Shown one piece after another: positions 63,493 to 64,000 of a stretch of 64,000 nt of DNA. The stretch is from positions 1,364,001 to 1,428,000 of the forward strand of contig NZ_CP045455.1 of assembly GCF_030060925.1 (NCBI RefSeq), written 5' to 3'. This DNA comes from Spiroplasma sp. SV19 (GTDB taxonomy: Bacteria; Bacillota_I; Bacilli_A; Mycoplasmatales; Mycoplasmataceae). The stretch's first letter is position 1. Every line of letters begins with the position of its first letter. The translations under genes and the position numbers were made by a program. The notes under the pieces are model-generated. The model searched no databases, had not been told where the DNA came from, and was given only the letters and a program-made list of their open reading frames with translations.

Positions 63493-64000
63493 ATGGATAT
63501 AAAGATTAAATTTTTTTTGTTTTGCAAAAATTATTAATCTTTTTAAATAAGTTTTATGGCAGGAAAAAAGCAGATAAATTATATGATTCATTAGGCAAAC
63601 AAAAATTAGACATAATTAAATATATCAAATTTAATAGAACATGGACATTAAAACAATTTGATGAATTTAAAAAAATGGATGATAAGCTATTTCAATGTTT
63701 TGAGATTTATGCAATTTTTACTCTAAATCCATTTAGAGTTTACGTTGGCCAGACTAAAGATTCATTTTATGATCGGATAAAAGAACATTATAAATCATTA
63801 TGAAAAGTTATTCATCAATTAAATGGTAGAAAATTTAAGCAAGATCTTGCCAATTCAGTTCCCCCTAGGCTTAAAAAGTATATTTTTGAACAAAAATATG
63901 GCATTATTGATAAACTACAAATTTCAATCTTAATAAAATTTCCTAAAAATCTTTATAGAAATACAGATAAAGATTATCAAAAAGAATTAGAAGAGTGTCT
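63493..64000 (+). pseudogene. second GIY-YIG protein, frameshifted near its start and cut by window edge
   Basis: GGAG at 63485 points to ATG 63493 (MDIKIKF). The T8 run at 63511-63518 then shifts it; the frame from 63522 is open to the window end and reads LNPFRVYVGQTKDSFYDRIK EHY, a GIY-YIG core (Y-V-G-Q-T...R...H). One UGA Trp. A TTG start at 63522 would avoid the shift but has no RBS. Nuclease role is likely; the C-terminus is outside the window. Confidence 0.6.

Noticed and set aside
1-64000. tRNA or rRNA genes
   Set aside because: I saw no rRNA sequence and no cloverleaf with a GTTCRA-type T-arm; a tRNA scan would be needed to exclude them fully.

Overview
The window is very AT-rich and many long reading frames contain in-frame UGA where a tryptophan is expected (Cas9, HsdR, HsdM, photolyase, PTS permease and others). 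This means translation table 4 and a mollicute. Signal peptides of the MKKLL type, a C-terminal ManA fragment beside PTS genes, IS3/IS30/UPF0236-type elements and the surface-protein style all fit Spiroplasma; I would guess the citri clade, by inference only. Coordinates below were rebuilt reading UGA as Trp.

1-8.2 kb: an MFS transporter and a glycerophosphodiester phosphodiesterase (minus strand); a decayed nucleotidyltransferase with a CD-NTase-like motif pattern; secreted and multi-pass proteins arranged as 'secreted protein then membrane protein' pairs; an alpha/beta hydrolase; a polytopic membrane protein. Two neighbouring cassettes share an 88-bp leader (84/88 identical) and a 36-bp tail (32/36).

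8.7-16.3 kb: a complete type II CRISPR-Cas locus in the order cas9, tracrRNA, cas1, cas2, a frame-disrupted Csn2-position P-loop gene, and an array of 25 repeats of 36 nt with 24 spacers all 30 nt long. The array's trailing end abuts a 3' fragment of manA.

16.4-24.3 kb: an unusual carbohydrate-PTS-like locus: a fructose-type EIIA, two very large surface proteins built from a repeated aromatic-G-Y/F-x-S-E-A-like unit, a small secreted protein, and a divergent glucose-superfamily EIIC without the usual GITE motif.

24.5-64 kb: a defence and mobile-element island. It holds a DUF262 plus HEPN pair (both broken); three hydrophobic proteins, two of them mosaic paralogues; a type I R-M locus with intact hsdR and hsdM and two head-to-head hsdS genes flanking a tyrosine recombinase and inverted repeats; a GHKL ATPase; two HNH paralogues around an OPA transporter with a G8 frameshift; a MazF/PemK-like protein; photolyase; a PAP2 phosphatase; a HEPN-like protein; nested IS elements; an AlwI-type R-M set with two adenine methyltransferases; an AAA/OLD-like ATPase; a two-gene module that looks like Pycsar (class III nucleotide cyclase overlapping a small transmembrane effector); an ABC transporter; two GIY-YIG nucleases; and an Abi_C-like fragment.

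A recurring theme is single-base loss or gain in A, T or G runs. It breaks many accessory genes, while cas9, cas1, cas2, hsdR, hsdM, phr and the PTS locus stay open over long distances. This could be real decay, phase variation or assembly error in homopolymers; read-level checking decides. The strongest leads are the Pycsar-like pair at 58.1-59.3 kb, the invertible hsdS locus at 34.4-37.4 kb, and the PTS/surface-protein locus at 16.4-24.3 kb.
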